In this document: piece after piece, positions 24,987 through 38,109 of the stretch
Layout of the letters: each line of letters begins with the position of its first letter
How positions within the stretch are numbered: position 1 is the first letter of the stretch
NCBI GenBank assembly: GCA_950295325.1
Contig: OX485807.1
Location: 12,675,001-12,739,000 of the forward strand
Source: Polytrichum commune
Lineage: Eukaryota; Streptophyta; Polytrichopsida; Polytrichales; Polytrichaceae
Length of the DNA stretch: 64,000 nt
Direction of reading: 5' to 3'
Translations under genes and position numbers: made by a program
Notes under the pieces: model-generated
Seen by the model: only the letters and a program-made list of their open reading frames with translations
Database searches by the model: none
Told to the model about the DNA's origin: nothing

Positions 24987-25370
24987 TACTACACCAAATA
25001 TGATGTTTAGTGTCATATGGTGTTTTATATCACTATGATAACTTTTGAGATGACATTTCTTATGAATAAGTGAATAAATATTGTCATGGATGATGGATGA
25101 GTTCATCCATTGGCCAAAACCTTACCTTCTCTTGTCAGCAACTTGTGATGAAATATTGTCATGGAAGATTGAAATTTGGATGAAAAATCACTTGGTAAGT
25201 GACAGTAGTTGCAACACTGTAAATCTATAATCCCCCACAAAAAATTTACAAGGAATGGCAAAAAATGTTGGGTTAATGTGTAGTGTTGGTAACACTATTC
25301 CATGGTTTACAATTAGTATTGAGCAAGACAATTAGAATTGGTGACACTAAATACCATATTTAGTGTTGTT
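24987..25370. mobile_element. CACTA-like MITE, copy B (384 bp)
   Basis: The left end ACTACACCAAATATGATGTT and the reverse complement of the right end, ACAACACTAAATATGGTATT, form an imperfect terminal inverted repeat of ~30 bp. Each end is itself near-palindromic around AAATATNATNTTTAGTGT. The body is the reverse complement of 16,241-16,577. The terminal CACTAC-type word points to the CACTA superfamily, but no clear 3-bp target duplication was seen. Confidence 0.7.
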
Positions 25371-25371
25371 A

Positions 25372-25592
25372 CATATGAACTGGTAGAGTTTGAGAAACAA
25401 CCGGTTGAAGTTCAAGACTTTAGAAAAAATATTGATCACTTTAGAGGAATCTATAGAATATGCCTCAAATTAATAAAGGAAACCCAAAAAATGTCAACAT
25501 ATAATTGGTTGGACTTGGAAACCCTAGAATCTCGACCAATTATGCCCAAACTCTCTTTGCATATTATCCCAAAACTAAGCACATTTCAATGA
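25372..25592 (+). pseudogene. Fragment of an unrecognised coding family, copy 2
   Basis: This is the cleanest of three copies, open for ~70 codons: YELVEFEKQPVEVQDF, then HFRGIYRICLKLIKE, then TYNWLDLETL. It begins right at the edge of the CACTA-like MITE, as if that element inserted at or carried the boundary. It has no convincing ATG of its own. I do not recognise the product, and no neighbouring exon was found. A fragment is more likely than a functional gene. Confidence 0.4.
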
Positions 25593-26015
25593 CAAAATTC
25601 TTCTTGCTTGGCCCACCGAACTCCGTTGCAAAATGCGTTTCTGAACACATGTTAGGGCCCACCCCACATGAAATTAAATTAAATCGATTCTAAAGTCCGG
25701 GAAGCCAAAAGGATTGTGGGTCCCACACGAGATCCCAACTTTCCAGTTATGTACCTTTTCAAGGTCACACGGTAATGCACCCAGTTCAATTTTGAGAACA
25801 CGGGATTAGGTATAGCACCCCACCGCCAAATGAGCGCGCACCTGCCTCTACGGCTGCATCTTCGTGAGTCAGCTTGATCCCCTGTTCAAAGTAGTGGCCG
25901 CATTGCTACAGATTCTTTCGGCACCTTAACTGATTTCAACAAGCAACGAACAAAGCAGCAATTCGTTCTTTAGATCGTAGAGCATAGGGTAGGGCGGAAA
26001 GTCGAAGCATTGAAG

Positions 26016-29000
26016 ATGGGGCGCAATCGTTACTCCAAGAAAGGTGCCTCACAGCAACAGGGCGCATCGAAGCAGCCTGCCTTCTGGTAAGTTTTGGGGG
26101 TTCCCCACCTGTAATCTCATTCTGACGATTTAAAGCGGATGTGATGGTGTGAACCACAGCGGGTTTAGGACGAACACCCATAACCAGATGTTGGTGGAGT
26201 GGTTTCTTAAGCTTCCGGGATAGTATGGCTACGAAATCGATGGTGAAGGACTTGTTAATTGGCTATAGAAAATACTGGCTTTCGTGGTTTTGGTCACAAT
26301 GTGAATTGGTTCCTCAACCTGTAATTTCTTTTTTTTTAACACAAAGTAGGATGTGGTTTGATGATGTGATGATGTGTAAACCACAGCGGGTTTAGGACGA
26401 AAACCCTATACCGGAGATTGACGGAGGGGTTTCTTAAGCTTCAAGTCGAAATTAAATGGCTACGAATTGATGGTTATGAACATGTGAATGGGCTGTAGAA
26501 TATACTGGTTTTTGTGGTTTTAATCACAATTTGAATTGGAGAAAACCGTTTTTGAACAGCATGACGCAACTGGAATTTTATGTGTACAGGGAAGAGGAGC
26601 CGGATCAGCAGAGTCTTCCGTCGTCGACTACACCTCCTCCGGGTAATCCCCGTATAGTTTCTGTATGGTGTAGGCATTTGAAAAACAAAAATGCAAAAAT
26701 CGCATTGCACTATGCATTACTAGGATCTTTAAACTCATTTACACATATTTGTTCTGAGCGCAATTGAAGACGTCATTTCCTTTGTCCTGGGGTTTGCAGG
26801 TGTTGATAATGAAAGAGGTGCGCCAAAGAGGCTTGCTGTTCATCTGGCTATGTGGGTAAGCCATCCAGGAGTTACTGTGACTCCTCCATGAGAGAGAGAG
26901 AGAGATTTCTTTGTATTCAGCTATGAAATGAACCATTTATTTATTTATTCTTCTTGAATCAGTTTGTCAACATGAGCTGTTTATGAAAGGAACCTACTGA
27001 GATTTGAATTTCCAGGATTTTGGACAATGTGATGCTAAGCGATGCACAGGACGCAAGCTTTCTCGACTCGGTTACCTTCGGGTAAATTTGCATCTTCTTT
27101 GATGTATTGGGGTTGTTGCATTTATCTACTTTCAAAAAGCTGATGAGCAACTGGGTTAGCTTTATTTGATGTGGCCTACTAGTCTCCCTTTACAGGATTT
27201 TATGTTTGTTAGATAATTCTTGAGAGATTATGCACATTCCAAAAAGCTCTATGCGCAACTATTGACTTGAATCAAATACCTTCTACAGGAATTGCGGGTG
27301 CACCAGCGATTTGGAGGGGTCGTACTCAGGTTAAACTGTTTTATCCTCCACATTTGAAGTATAGAAAATGAATGATAGGGTATTTATGCAAATGGATCTT
27401 TAGTATTTTTATTTCTTGGTTTTTTCAACAGTGAGTGCAAGTGATTGCAAGTCTCTTGTGGTACATATTTTGGACTGTTGTTCTTAGGATGTATGTTATA
27501 CAATTCTTAAAGGATATTATATGGATGTATTTGTTGAGGTCTGTTTTCTCAATGTACACTTCGTTATGCCCTAAAGTTGGATATATGCTACAGCCCAATG
27601 GGCAAAAAGTGTGTTTCGAGGGAAGATCAGCCACTGATACAAGAACGAGGGCTTGCGGTTGTTGACTGTTCATGGGCAGGCCTGAAAGACGTACCTTTCG
27701 CACATTTGCGATGTGGCGCTGCCCGCCTCTGTAAGTTCATCTATTGGTGATTGTTATTATGTTATCTGGTGTAAATTGAAGTAAATTGAGAACCTCTGAG
27801 ATATGTGACTATTTCTAATTACTTTGCGCTGAACAATTAAGAGGAGATTATCTTTCTTTCTATTTTTGTTATAGCTATTGTAGCAGCTGAGGCAGCTATT
27901 GGATTAGGTATTAGAGGTATTACATGCTAAACAACCAACTCCTGACCAAAAGTTCGGTTGTATAACACATTCCATGTTCAGTAAGTTTTTGGTGCATGTG
28001 CAGTTTTGAACAAATATCATGTTCTGGTTCATTGAGGGTCAAACTTTTGGGCATGCCAAGATGTGCCAAAATGAGTTTGGGTCCTCAATAAACCAAAATA
28101 GGTTGCTCTTTATTCAAATTCAAACACTACCTGGGAGCATGCACCACACGTGGAAAGAAATTATTGATATTGTGTGTAAAGCAATCAATAATAATTAATA
28201 GGGGACATTAAAAGTCCCCTTGTGTTTAAGGATGACTTTATTGTAGCTTGATTACAAATAGCAATACATGTGCTCTGAAATAGTAAACTTACACTTTCCC
28301 CCTTCCTTTCAATAGGGGGCATGTTCACAACACCTACCGAAGGGGGGTTTAGGTGAACGAATCCATACACTCATAGTTATTTGTTGTTATAGAAATTTAG
28401 CTCGTGTAGATTGTTACTGTAGCCAATTGTTACAGTAAATTCCTCTGGGGACACTTTCAACCAGGGTGCTAAATGTGGCATCATGTGGTTGTATCTTCAG
28501 TGCCGTGGTTGGTGGCTGCAAATCCTGTTAATTATGGTAAACCTTGCAAGCTGACTTGTGTTGAAGCAATGGCTGCTGCACTTATCATATGGTACGCACA
28601 ACTGCTCTACTTTCGCCTTTTCATTTTTGTTCAGGTTTGGGAGGTTATCAAGATTTGGGAGGTTAGGGGTTCAATTTTTTTTTGTTGTTGTAATACTGCA
28701 TGAGAATTACACTTTTAGAGAACTAATTTGCAACCTAATCGATGGTCAAGAATCTTATTTACATTTTATTATAAGTGCTTTCATATTGATAGAATCAATT
28801 TACAACAATCATACTGTCCTGTGGTTAACCAACGTCAAGCTTCTTCTGTGTTGTACCAGTGGGGAGAATGATGTTGCAGACCAAATTCTTGGCAACTTTA
28901 AATGGGGGCACTCTTTTCTATCTCTTAATAGGTACGTATCCCATGCATCAGCAACTCTCAAGTCTTGAATTAGAGCCTACAAAATTAAGTTGCAAATGGA

Positions 29001-31059
29001 TCTAAATATTTTTATGCTTAATGTACATGCTTAGGGCTTGGTATTTGTGGCATTCATATTAGAGGGTCAGGTAAAAAAGCCCCCAGTATAATATTTGCAG
29101 TTGGTTCATCTCAACTTAATCTCAGTAGACTGATTTGGGGTCTTTGAAGCTACACTCTTTCTTCTATCTAGTGTGGGCTCTTAATAAAATTTGCCATCAT
29201 ATTAGGCAAGTCCACTTTAAATGAATTTTATTTGAGCAATAAAGTGTCTCAATAAAATAATTTACATCCACATTAGTCATTGCATGGGCTTCCACAACCA
29301 TTGTTTGGCCACCGCTCCTTCCACACAGTCACTACTAGCCTCAAAGTAAACAATATGTCGAGAAATCTCAAGACGGCTTGTCATCCCTTAATGCTGCCAC
29401 TACATGACATGAATAGTGCTTATTATATTGTTTTGGTCATTAGGTGTGTGCTTGTGGGTTTAAGCCCACATTAAATTGTGAAATGTGATGTCTTGCACAC
29501 TACATTAGTTTCCTTATTTTGCATAATAATGTGGTGTTCTACTATAGTTTGTACTACATTATTCAAGATTAATGATTTAGTGAGAATGCTCTGAAATAAT
29601 GAAGCCCACACTGGATAGAAGAAAGATTGTAATTCTAGGGTGGAATCGTTGAGAAAAAAGGAGTTTTCCAACTATAAGGGGTTAACAATATTTCACCAAC
29701 TATGGAAAGAAACTCTTCATTCTTCAACCATTTCATGATGTATTTCTCAGAGGTATCTGAGCTAATGATAGAAAAACCCATGAAGGTCAGGTATTCCAGA
29801 GCCCTTGCACAACTCCTGGTATGTCTGGTGTGCAGGGAATTGTTAGATGCATATGCAGCTTGCAAAGATGGAGCTGAAGTCATAGTAGTCCAAAATGAGT
29901 TTCTCACCAATGAGGGCACTGACGCAGAACCACCGTTGGGATCTCCAGGTATGAAAAAATCTTATTTCTGTGCAAAGTCCTAAGGTGATCAGGTCTAATT
30001 TGGTCTTTTATCTTATACAGACACCTGTATTTGAGTGGTGTGTGGTTAGGTGTGCATTTCAGAATGGACACTGAGAAGAAATGTGTTTAAATGAGTTTGG
30101 ACTATGTGCTCAAGATTTCTTTGGTAACTATTGTAGGTTCAAAAGTTCACTTAATTGGGGGATCCTACATGATCACTAAAGAAGAATGAGAATCTCCACT
30201 TTGATAACAAATAAGATATTCATACGAGCTCTGAAATTAATGAGGAAATTGCTATGGCCTTGATGTGAATTTGGGGATTATTTTTACCAATCATGCGTTT
30301 TATATCCTAGGAGTAATAGGTTCAGAGCTAAAAGTATCTGTTTTGATCCCCTTAAAGTGGGCCTACAGCGGACACTCTTAGCCCTGCACCCACTTCTCGA
30401 AAGATACGAAACAGACAGTGAGTGTGAGACAATCAGCAGATCCAAATCCAGGCCATAGCCATTTACCTAATAGTTTTTGGAGCTCATATGAACACCTTAC
30501 TTGGTATAAAGAGAAGATTCTCTTTTTCATTAAATGATCGTACCGGTACATCCAATGATGTTGACTAATGAGCCTAAAATGGTTAACAGATTTTGAGGAT
30601 GTACTCCAATCACTTACAAGCACATGTCTTTTAGGTGTCCTTTCATAAATCCACACACCACTCAAATAAAGATGTGTGTTTAACATGAGTTACAGAAATA
30701 GGCCCGCTTGCCTTACCTCCCAAGGGATCTCTTCCAGTCTATGCACTACTGAGGCCTCCTGTTTGAAAGTTCCACGCTGTGACGACAATTCTTGTGTTTT
30801 TCTAGGAAATGAAGGTGATTCAGATGATGACTTGCCACCGCTGGAGCGAAACTTTAACCATCCCGAGGATGAAGAGAATGAGGGAGAGGAGGAGGACGAC
30901 TCTGATGTTTCTGAGGATGAGGTTGATGAAGAAGAACAGGAGGTGGGCAACAAATGTGGAGATGCTAGTGAACAGAAAGACAGCCCTGTGAAAAATATGG
31001 CTTTTCATGAAGAACAAGGCCTGGAGACTATGTTGACAAAAAGTAGTTTGAATGATTGA
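26016..31059 (+). CDS. TSR3: TSR3, 18S rRNA aminocarboxypropyltransferase (317 aa)
   Basis: Ten exons: 26,016-26,086; 26,590-26,642; 26,800-26,855; 27,016-27,081; 27,289-27,329; 27,594-27,730; 28,501-28,591; 28,860-28,931; 29,836-29,948; 30,806-31,059. All introns are GT/AG and every phase joins. TSR3 transfers the 3-amino-3-carboxypropyl group of S-adenosylmethionine to the hypermodified m1-pseudouridine of 18S rRNA, late in cytoplasmic 40S maturation. The N-terminus is short and basic/polar. The RLI-like domain (residues ~52-75) reads [20 protein letters not shown]. The DUF367 core follows, with [38 protein letters not shown] and [12 protein letters not shown]. The tail after residue ~235 is an acidic Glu/Asp stretch, as in other eukaryotic TSR3 proteins. 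Introns 6 and 9 contain repeats. The identity is recognised from these motifs and is firm. Confidence 0.95.
27964..28152 (+). repeat. Dispersed repeat, copy 2, in TSR3 intron 6
   Basis: It is colinear with 3,112-3,310: TTCCATGTTCAGTAAG, then GGTGCATG, then AGGTTGCTCTTTATTCA, TTCAAACAC and GAGCATGCAC. It lies in the same orientation as the host gene and leaves the splice sites untouched. The class is unknown. Confidence 0.6.
28199..28224. other. Short hairpin in TSR3 intron 6
   Basis: AGGGGAC and GTCCCCT form a perfect 7-bp stem around a short A/T loop. It may be an element end or a chance palindrome. Confidence 0.3.
30021..30690. repeat. Foldback (inverted duplication) in TSR3 intron 9
   Basis: Two imperfect arms of ~330 bp face each other around ~30,365. 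The outer ends both read TATTTGAGTGGTGTGTGG toward the centre. Further in, both arms share GAGAATCT.C.CTTT, ATTCATA.GAGCTC and GGCTATGGCCT-like words, in the same order from each end. Single arms of this family occur at 54,470-55,380 (interrupted), 60,808-61,135 and 63,317-63,540. The arms lack coding capacity. The arrangement could be a foldback transposon or two head-to-head insertions. It fills most of intron 9 but does not touch the splice sites. Confidence 0.7.
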
Positions 31060-31079
31060 TGGTTGTTTACTATACATAA

Positions 31080-32600
31080 TTGCAAAACCCTAATGACAGG
31101 AACAGCAGTTTTTGTGATGTAGACATGTAGACATCAACTTGTACAGTTACTTCAGAAACTTGCAAAAGAAACGAAACCGTGGCTTCAGATTGCTTGTGTC
31201 AGAAACATTATATAAAGAAAGAATTGAACTCCCTTGGTACATCTCTCAAGCGTACATTTTTTATTCCTCTGAAATTTATTTCAAAAGTCTAGTTGTAGCA
31301 TGTTAATGTGCATGTTGTTATAAGAACCTCTTAACATTGTTGTGTTTTTTTTTCAAATGAAGTCATGAAGGTCTGGATATCCATGAGATGGTGTATGGCC
31401 TAGCAGATTGTGGTAGTTACTAGTTTGGGCCTGTATTATCCAAGTCCATTGCATTCGGGCACACAAAATTAATGTCTTGGACCCTCCATGCACCATTTCC
31501 TCAACAAACCTTCCTTGACAACCAACCAGAAGTTGGAATGGTAATTGCATTAATATGCATGCGTTCTAGTTGTTCCAAATTCATAGATGTCAGAATATCA
31601 ACATGATTCATAGTCTATATTTAGACCCTGAATGGTCTTAGAGAAAAACTCACTTGAGCTTGGTGCATTGTTCCTTGTCATGACTGTTCTGCCATGAAAC
31701 ATTGGCACAAGACCCTTATTGAGGTGGTTACAAGACCTTGGGATCCCTAACACCATGGGATGAGGGCAGTCTGCTTCTTGATGTGCATTGAAGGTTAACG
31801 AGCTCCATGAGCTTCGCACATTTGAATGAACAAACAAATGGAAGAGAGATTACGAGATACATAAGTCACATGTAGGTATGGTTTTTTTGAATTGCATGTA
31901 GTGACAAAGCATTTCGATGGGTCATCAAGTTGGGCTTCATATTGTTCGAACAAAAGGGAAATTTGAAGAACATATTTATAACAAGGATGTTGCTAAACCT
32001 TCAGTGCTATTGTTGTGTGTTGCATTTCACAACACTCCTCTTTTCAGGTATGACACAGGCATTGTTGAAACCTTATAACATGTCCAGTATGTTGAAAAAG
32101 AGATTTATCCATTTAAGAAGTAACTTTACTACCATTCGCATTGAGTTACATTCCAACATTGCCACATTGCTACATCCATTGCACCATTAAAACATGCACA
32201 CATTCCCAGATATTTTTGGGAGGGAAATTGATGTTTATGAACATTGTTCTTGACTTTCAAATCCACAATACAAACTATGTTTACATTTTCATCCAAATTT
32301 AGACATTGTAGTCACAAATTTAGAGGTTGAGCATCACATTGATGCATCTACCACTTAAATTGGTACAATTTCTCATCCACATATAATGACATGGAGTCCC
32401 CACTACTTCTTTTTTAACATCATTTTAGATCTAGGATTCATTCATTCTAAAGATAAGGTAATTCTCTTTCTTATTTGAACCCCACAACATTCATAAAGAT
32501 AGACCATACATATATAGGATTTTCAAACGTACCTGCTCCATAAACTTTACCTCGCATAAATAAACAACTTATCCTTTATAGCACGACGTTTTCTGATGGA
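31080..32600. other. Gene-free stretch after TSR3
   Basis: It begins with the TSR3 3' region. On the minus strand at 31,598-31,837 and 31,353-31,550 there are short open frames (for example LVPMFHGRTVMTRNN) that look faintly protein-like, but I recognise nothing. The rest is AT-rich. Confidence 0.35.
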
Positions 32601-32619
32601 GCATTCGTAACCCCCTAGG

Positions 32620-32735
32620 ATTCCTATCTAATAATATCTTCTATATGTACACCCAGTTTAGAAATGAAAATCTATGTGTTTAAGAACTCCAAAACCTAAT
32701 CCCAAAACTTGAGACTGCATAGCCACTAAAACACT
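32620..32735 (+). repeat. Copy of the DUF760 3'-region sequence
   Basis: This block matches 41,290-41,400, which lies just after the stop codon of the minus-strand DUF760 gene. Shared words are CCTATCTAAT, TGTACA.CCA and CTAATCCCAAAA, in order. It lies in the same plus-strand orientation. No DUF760 coding sequence follows it, so it is either a shared repeat or a scrap of a duplicated gene. Confidence 0.55.
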
Positions 32736-32899
32736 ACAAACAAACAATGTCCATTCTTATAAATCAAATCACACATTTTTTTTGGAAGCAATGTAAGGTC
32801 ACTTTCAAATTGGGCATGTAACAATTTCCATTCTCATGCAACAATGTATTTACAGTTGGGGCATCTAGCATTTATGTAAAGCCTTAGGCCCTTCTCTAC

Positions 32900-35870
32900 A
32901 ATTTGTAATTCAAAATGTTGATAGCAATTGTTTGTGGTGCAATTGTCTTTGTTCACTTATCAAACCGCTTAGAAAGGGTTGGTTTGAATGATTTGACAAT
33001 ATATCTCCACTTTTTGAGCATAAGATGGCATCACTTGAGGGAGGGTGGTGCTAGAGTCATAGACAAGTTCAATAGAGAAAACTTTGATCTTTGGAAGTTC
33101 AAATTGGAGATGCATGGACCTTTGAGACATTGTGGACAAATCCGAGGAAGCTCCCCCTTCCAACATTGATCCCAAAATGGAAAAATAATACAAAAGGCAT
33201 GTCAAGAATGTCATGTCCATCATTGCCCTTAACTTGGCAGACAATCATGTTGCACACATCAAGAGTTGTAAAGGACAAACAAAAGCATGGAAGACTTCTT
33301 ACAACATCCATGTGACAATGAGATTGTCTAATTTTTAATTTCATTCACCTCAAGTTTCCTCACGTGCAAAATGCAAAATGGTGATGACTTCTTGGATCAC
33401 ATCAACAAGGTCAAAGTACTTGCGAATCAATTTGTTTGATTACATGTATCTATGAGAATTGAAAGTATTGTTATAATTTTGCTTGAAAATTTGTCACCCT
33501 CTTACAAACACTTGATCACCACCTTGGAGACCATGCCAATAAAGGAGTTGACTGTAAAGTATGTAAGGTATGTTTGATGTCTAAGATGTTGAAGAGAAAA
33601 GAGAAGGAACCCCAAAGTCATGATGTTGTAATGGTATTGCGTCAAGACAAAATAGGCAATCCATCTTTACGCAAAGACATCAAGACATGCTATTATTGCG
33701 ACAAACCAGACAACACTACGTATTTTGGTTTTGAGGCCAAAAAGAAGGATAAAGAGAATACAAACAATATCAAAGAGGATGATGACTACGCATTTGTATT
33801 ACAATATAGAACACATTTGGAGACCACGTGTAAGTGAATCATAGATTCGGGAACAACAAAATATGTAAGTTCTCATAGGGCGGTATTCAACACATATGAT
33901 GTAATTGCTCCACACAACATCCATTTTGGTGATGATAACATTATAAAAGCAATCATAATGGGTTCCATTGTTATTGAGATAATATTGAAAAACAAAACTA
34001 GATGGATTTACATCAACAATGCTCTCTATATACCTAAGTTATAAACGAATTTATTTTTCGTATGCAACTTATTATCGAATGGGTCGAAAATGTAATTCAA
34101 CCTAAATGAATATATCGTAAGAGCTTTGAATTGAGAAGTGGTTGCAATGAAACTACGTGAAGATACTTTATATGAAATAAATATCACCAAGGTGTATGGA
34201 GCAGATGCAGCCAATTTGGTTTTATTATTGAAGAAAGACAATGAACTTGGCATTGTTCGTTTGGGCATTTGAATCTAAAGAGTGTCCGTGCACTTCAAAG
34301 CATGTATGAGCCTTGGAAAAAAAAAATTATAACATATCTTCGTTGGTTTGTGAACCATGCATTGACGGTAAACCACGTAGGGTAGCGTTCACCAACAATG
34401 GAGGGAGTCGAGTAACTAAACTTTTGAAAATAATGCATTTGGACATGTGTGGTCCAATGACGACATCCATGGATAGTACAAAGTTTTGTTTACCATCATT
34501 GATGATTTTTTGAGGAAGATATAAGCATACATATTGAAATGCCAATGAAATGTTTGAAGAAGTTCAAAGAGTTCAAGGCACTTTGTAGGGACGGAATCAA
34601 TGCACAAGATCAAGGCATTTTGGTCAGATAGTGCTAGTAAGTTCATTTCCAATGAACTCCATTGTTTCTTCTATGAACATGGCATTGAGAACAAGCATCC
34701 ACCGCATATAGGCCTCAACAAAACCAAATGGCACAACGAGCAAATCGCATTATGGTGGAGATGACAAAGAGAATGCGTCATATTCAAAATTCAATAAACC
34801 ATTTCAGATGGAAGTGTTGGCAAATGCGGTGTATATACGTAATTAATATCCAACAAGAGCATTGGCCTTCATCACACCTGAAGAAGTGTAGAGTGGAAAG
34901 AGGCTTTGTATTGCACATATATGTGCATGTGGATGCATCACATATATCATTGTACTCGATGAAATGAGGGGTAACCTTGATGTAAAAGACAACAAATGTT
35001 TATTCTTTGATTATTGCGAAGGCATCAAAGCATATAGATTCATGTGTTTGAAAATCAACAAGACTGTCAAATATAATGATGTTGTCTTCATGAATAATAG
35101 TTTAATTATTGGAAGAACTGGAGATGCATCCAAATGGGAGAAATGAGGCTCCCATAGTGGTTGTAATTAATAAAAATTTCAAATTATCTTTGGTCGATGA
35201 TGATAAAAATATTGAGAAGTGTGAGAAGAAGTGGAAGATAGCCAAGTTACAATTCAAGAAGAAGAAATAAGACCAACAAGAAAAGTGTGTTCTCCAACAG
35301 CTATGTCCATAACAATTCTTATGAGACAATGCAACCAACTTTAGGTGTTCATGAAGAGGGCCAATCTTTACATGAATAAAAATACCCAACAAAAGGAACC
35401 CAATTGGATAATGATGGAAGAACCACACATCATCCCAACATGATGTAGAAAGAGCCAGTGTGATATATTTCGATGATTATTTTAAGGCATACTATAGAAA
35501 ACTATAGCACTTGCAAAGGAGAGGCCACAATCATTATCAAGGGCAATAAAATTGTAAGTTTTTCACTACTCGCAAAGTGTGAATGTTGTGATTAGAGCAT
35601 TTGATTGCTCATAGTCATAGGATTGTCATTGTTAGGAGTGTATGAATAAATAAGATTTAATAATCCCATATGACTTAGGGGAAGTAGAAGTTAAGATATC
35701 CCATATGGAGTGTATGAACCGAAGGTGTTGAATTGGAATAAAAAGCAAGGCAAGGAGTGGAGGTGATCATCTTACTCCAAACATTGTTCATATGCCTTTG
35801 TATATGTGTATGTATTTGTATAATCTAATCTCTAGTTTTATTATGCTTCAATAGCAAATTCAAATGAGCA
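32900..35870 (+). mobile_element. Broken Ty1/copia-type LTR retrotransposon, copy 2
   Basis: It belongs to the same lineage as 6,620-9,900. A gag-like region (FDLWKFKLEM near 33,090) is followed by a zinc knuckle-like segment (CYYCDKPDN near 33,690), a protease-like DSGTTKYV near 33,850, and integrase segments at ~34,330-35,100 (VCEPCIDGKPRR, HLDMCGPM). A 3' flank at 35,740-35,860 matches that of copy 1. I do not see a convincing reverse-transcriptase block. It is broken in many places and old; the two copies are too diverged to be recent sisters. Confidence 0.78.
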
Positions 35871-36480
35871 GTCATGGTTGATGATATTGTTGGGAATACA
35901 ATCTTTAAATTTGCATGCATTTATTAGGGTGAAGCAACACGTTGTAGGGTTTACTAGTAAAGTGTTACCTTGTGCATGTATTACTTGATTGTGTTGGTTA
36001 ATACTCATGGAATATTTAAAAGCTAATTCCGGTGTCAAATCAAATTATCAACTCTCTCTCTCTCTCTCTCTACACTAAAGGTAGTGGACATTAACGTATT
36101 ATTGTAGTCTAGATAGGTGAAAGTTACGCAAGGCTTGGTTTCTGGATTGGAGGATGATGGGCCTTGAAGTATTGCTAGCCTAATAGTAAAACCTAGTATT
36201 GAGCCTAAAACCGGCATCTATTTAGAATACATGATCAAACGCACTATTAATCCCATGATAAAAGAAATTAATGACTTGTGTAAGTGGCAGTGCGTGGAGA
36301 AGGGACCCTCTCTCACGAGTATAAGAGTTTGAGCCCCTTGGGCAAAGGACCTCACTCCTTCATTGGGGTTTTTCTCTCTACCCCATTCTTGTTCTAAGCT
36401 TCCGTTGTTGCTCTTGTGTTTTCAATTGGTGTTTTCAAGCTCGATGGTGTTTTCAAGCTCCATGTTTGACTTCAAGCTTA
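35870..36480. other. Gene-free stretch before the hAT-like MITE
   Basis: It includes a (CT)n run at 36,052-36,070 and a pyrimidine-rich block at 36,340-36,480. Joined across the MITE, this sequence continues at 37,064. It may be part of an older element, but I could not delimit one. Confidence 0.35.
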
Positions 36481-36489
36481 GTGGGTGGC

Positions 36490-37055
36490 CACGGGTAGAT
36501 CACTTAGTGCATTTTAAAAACGACGTGCGGCATAATATAGAGAGGATTAAAATCATTTGAAATAAAAATTATAAAGGACTTCCAAATAATGAAGGGGTCA
36601 TTAAATGTAGACAATCCCATTATAACTAAGTTGGATGGACATAAAACGTGGGCCATTATTTTTTTGTAAAATTAATATAGGGGCTGAAGATAAGGATCCT
36701 AGAAGGTATGTTTAGTATGTTTGCTATGGTCTCCTATGTGTTTTCTTTATAACTCTGTTTGCAATGGTATTATTGTTTGCACCCTTCTTTGTTTCCATGC
36801 TTACCCTCAACACTCGTCAATTGCGTTAGGAAGTAAATTAGCTTTTATTACTTAAAAGGAATATAGAGTACAAAAAATTGCAGTGACTTGGACAATATAA
36901 GTAATGGAAGGGTGCAAACAAATGGGCCATTTTTTAAATTTAAGTAATTATAGGGAGGCTTTAATTCAGCCCTTGAAGGTAAATAGCCCCAAAACAAAAA
37001 AAAAAACCCCAGCCGCACGTGGTGCACAAAAATGCCTTAGAGTGATCTACCCGTG
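36490..37055 (+). mobile_element. hAT-like MITE, copy 1 (566 bp) with 8-bp target duplication
   Basis: The ends are CACGGGTAGATCACT and its exact reverse complement, with weaker matching continuing to ~42 bp (…CGTGCGGC). The element is flanked by TGGGTGGC at 36,482-36,489 and again at 37,056-37,063, an exact 8-bp duplication. An 8-bp duplication is typical of the hAT superfamily. The body is about 90 percent or more identical by eye to the reverse complement of 50,881-51,660 but lacks ~210 bp of its middle. There is no coding capacity. It is non-autonomous and fairly recent. Confidence 0.9.
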
Positions 37056-37063
37056 TGGGTGGC

Positions 37064-38100
37064 TTCGTGCCGGTGTCAAGATTTAGGGTTGTGACCTTTT
37101 GTTGTTGGCTATTACTATGTGATTCAAACTCCGGGCACTTTAGCGAAACCGAAAGGAGAAAAGACCTCCGATCTACAATCTCTTTTATTTGCACCTCAAC
37201 CTCATGTTCTCTTGTTTTGTTTCAATCTTATCTTGTCCTTCATACCATTGCAACTTGTCTACTTTAGTAGCTTTTCTTAGATTCAAGAATATTAGGTCGT
37301 TGTGTTTTTACTTGTTGCATTTGTTTATTGTTGAGAAGTCTGATGATTATACTATGAGTTGTGATGCTTGAAGGCACTCTTTCCAAGGATAGTTGGGATT
37401 TTTTTTCAACACAAATTCACCCCCTTAAAAGCATAACACCAATTTTCATTTATAAAATTAAAAATTGATTTACTATATATAACTTCAGAAACATACTAAA
37501 GTAAATTTTAGAAACTCAAAAAATTACCAAATGGTAAAGATAAATGTAAGAATTTAACCGAGAAAACAAATTGGCTATCAATAGCTTTCGAGTAACAAGA
37601 AAAAGAAAAAGAAAAAGATCCTAACCTCTTTATTAAAGGTAGGAAATGTACCAATCTTTGTATAGAGCTCCCCAGACTGTGGTTGCATATGACACAACAA
37701 CCTGCAAGGGCATGAATGTCAAGAACATTAAATGCACATTTCAGCTAAGTTTATGTTGTGGAGCTAAGGGGCGGTTTACACTATGGACCATGAAGTTGTC
37801 CCAGGGCTATGTAAGAGCGCTAATTGGTTGTTGAATTCGTCCTGGAACCACTTCGGTTTACACTAACGAAAAAATGGCAAGGGGAACATGGAGGTCGAGG
37901 TCCCCAAAATGTAATTTTTAAGGCCTAATAAATGCATTGACATGGTCCAACAGGTTTTGCGGTGATAAAGGCAAGAGAGGTGGTATGGTAGGAAAAGGCA
38001 GGGGCCCATGAGGTGTATCACTCTATTGCTATTTGAGACGAGCTAGACAAAGAATTTTTTAAAACTGTAAACAAACAAGGTAATTCTTTGTAACACAAAT
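37064..38100. other. Gene-free stretch
   Basis: I see no gene. A short purine tract (AAAAAG)n lies near 37,600-37,618. The words GGGCGGTTTACACTA (37,769) and CGGTTTACACTAAC (37,853) repeat within 90 bp and could be an element's subterminal repeats, without firm ends. Confidence 0.3.
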
Positions 38101-38109
38101 TATTGTTTA

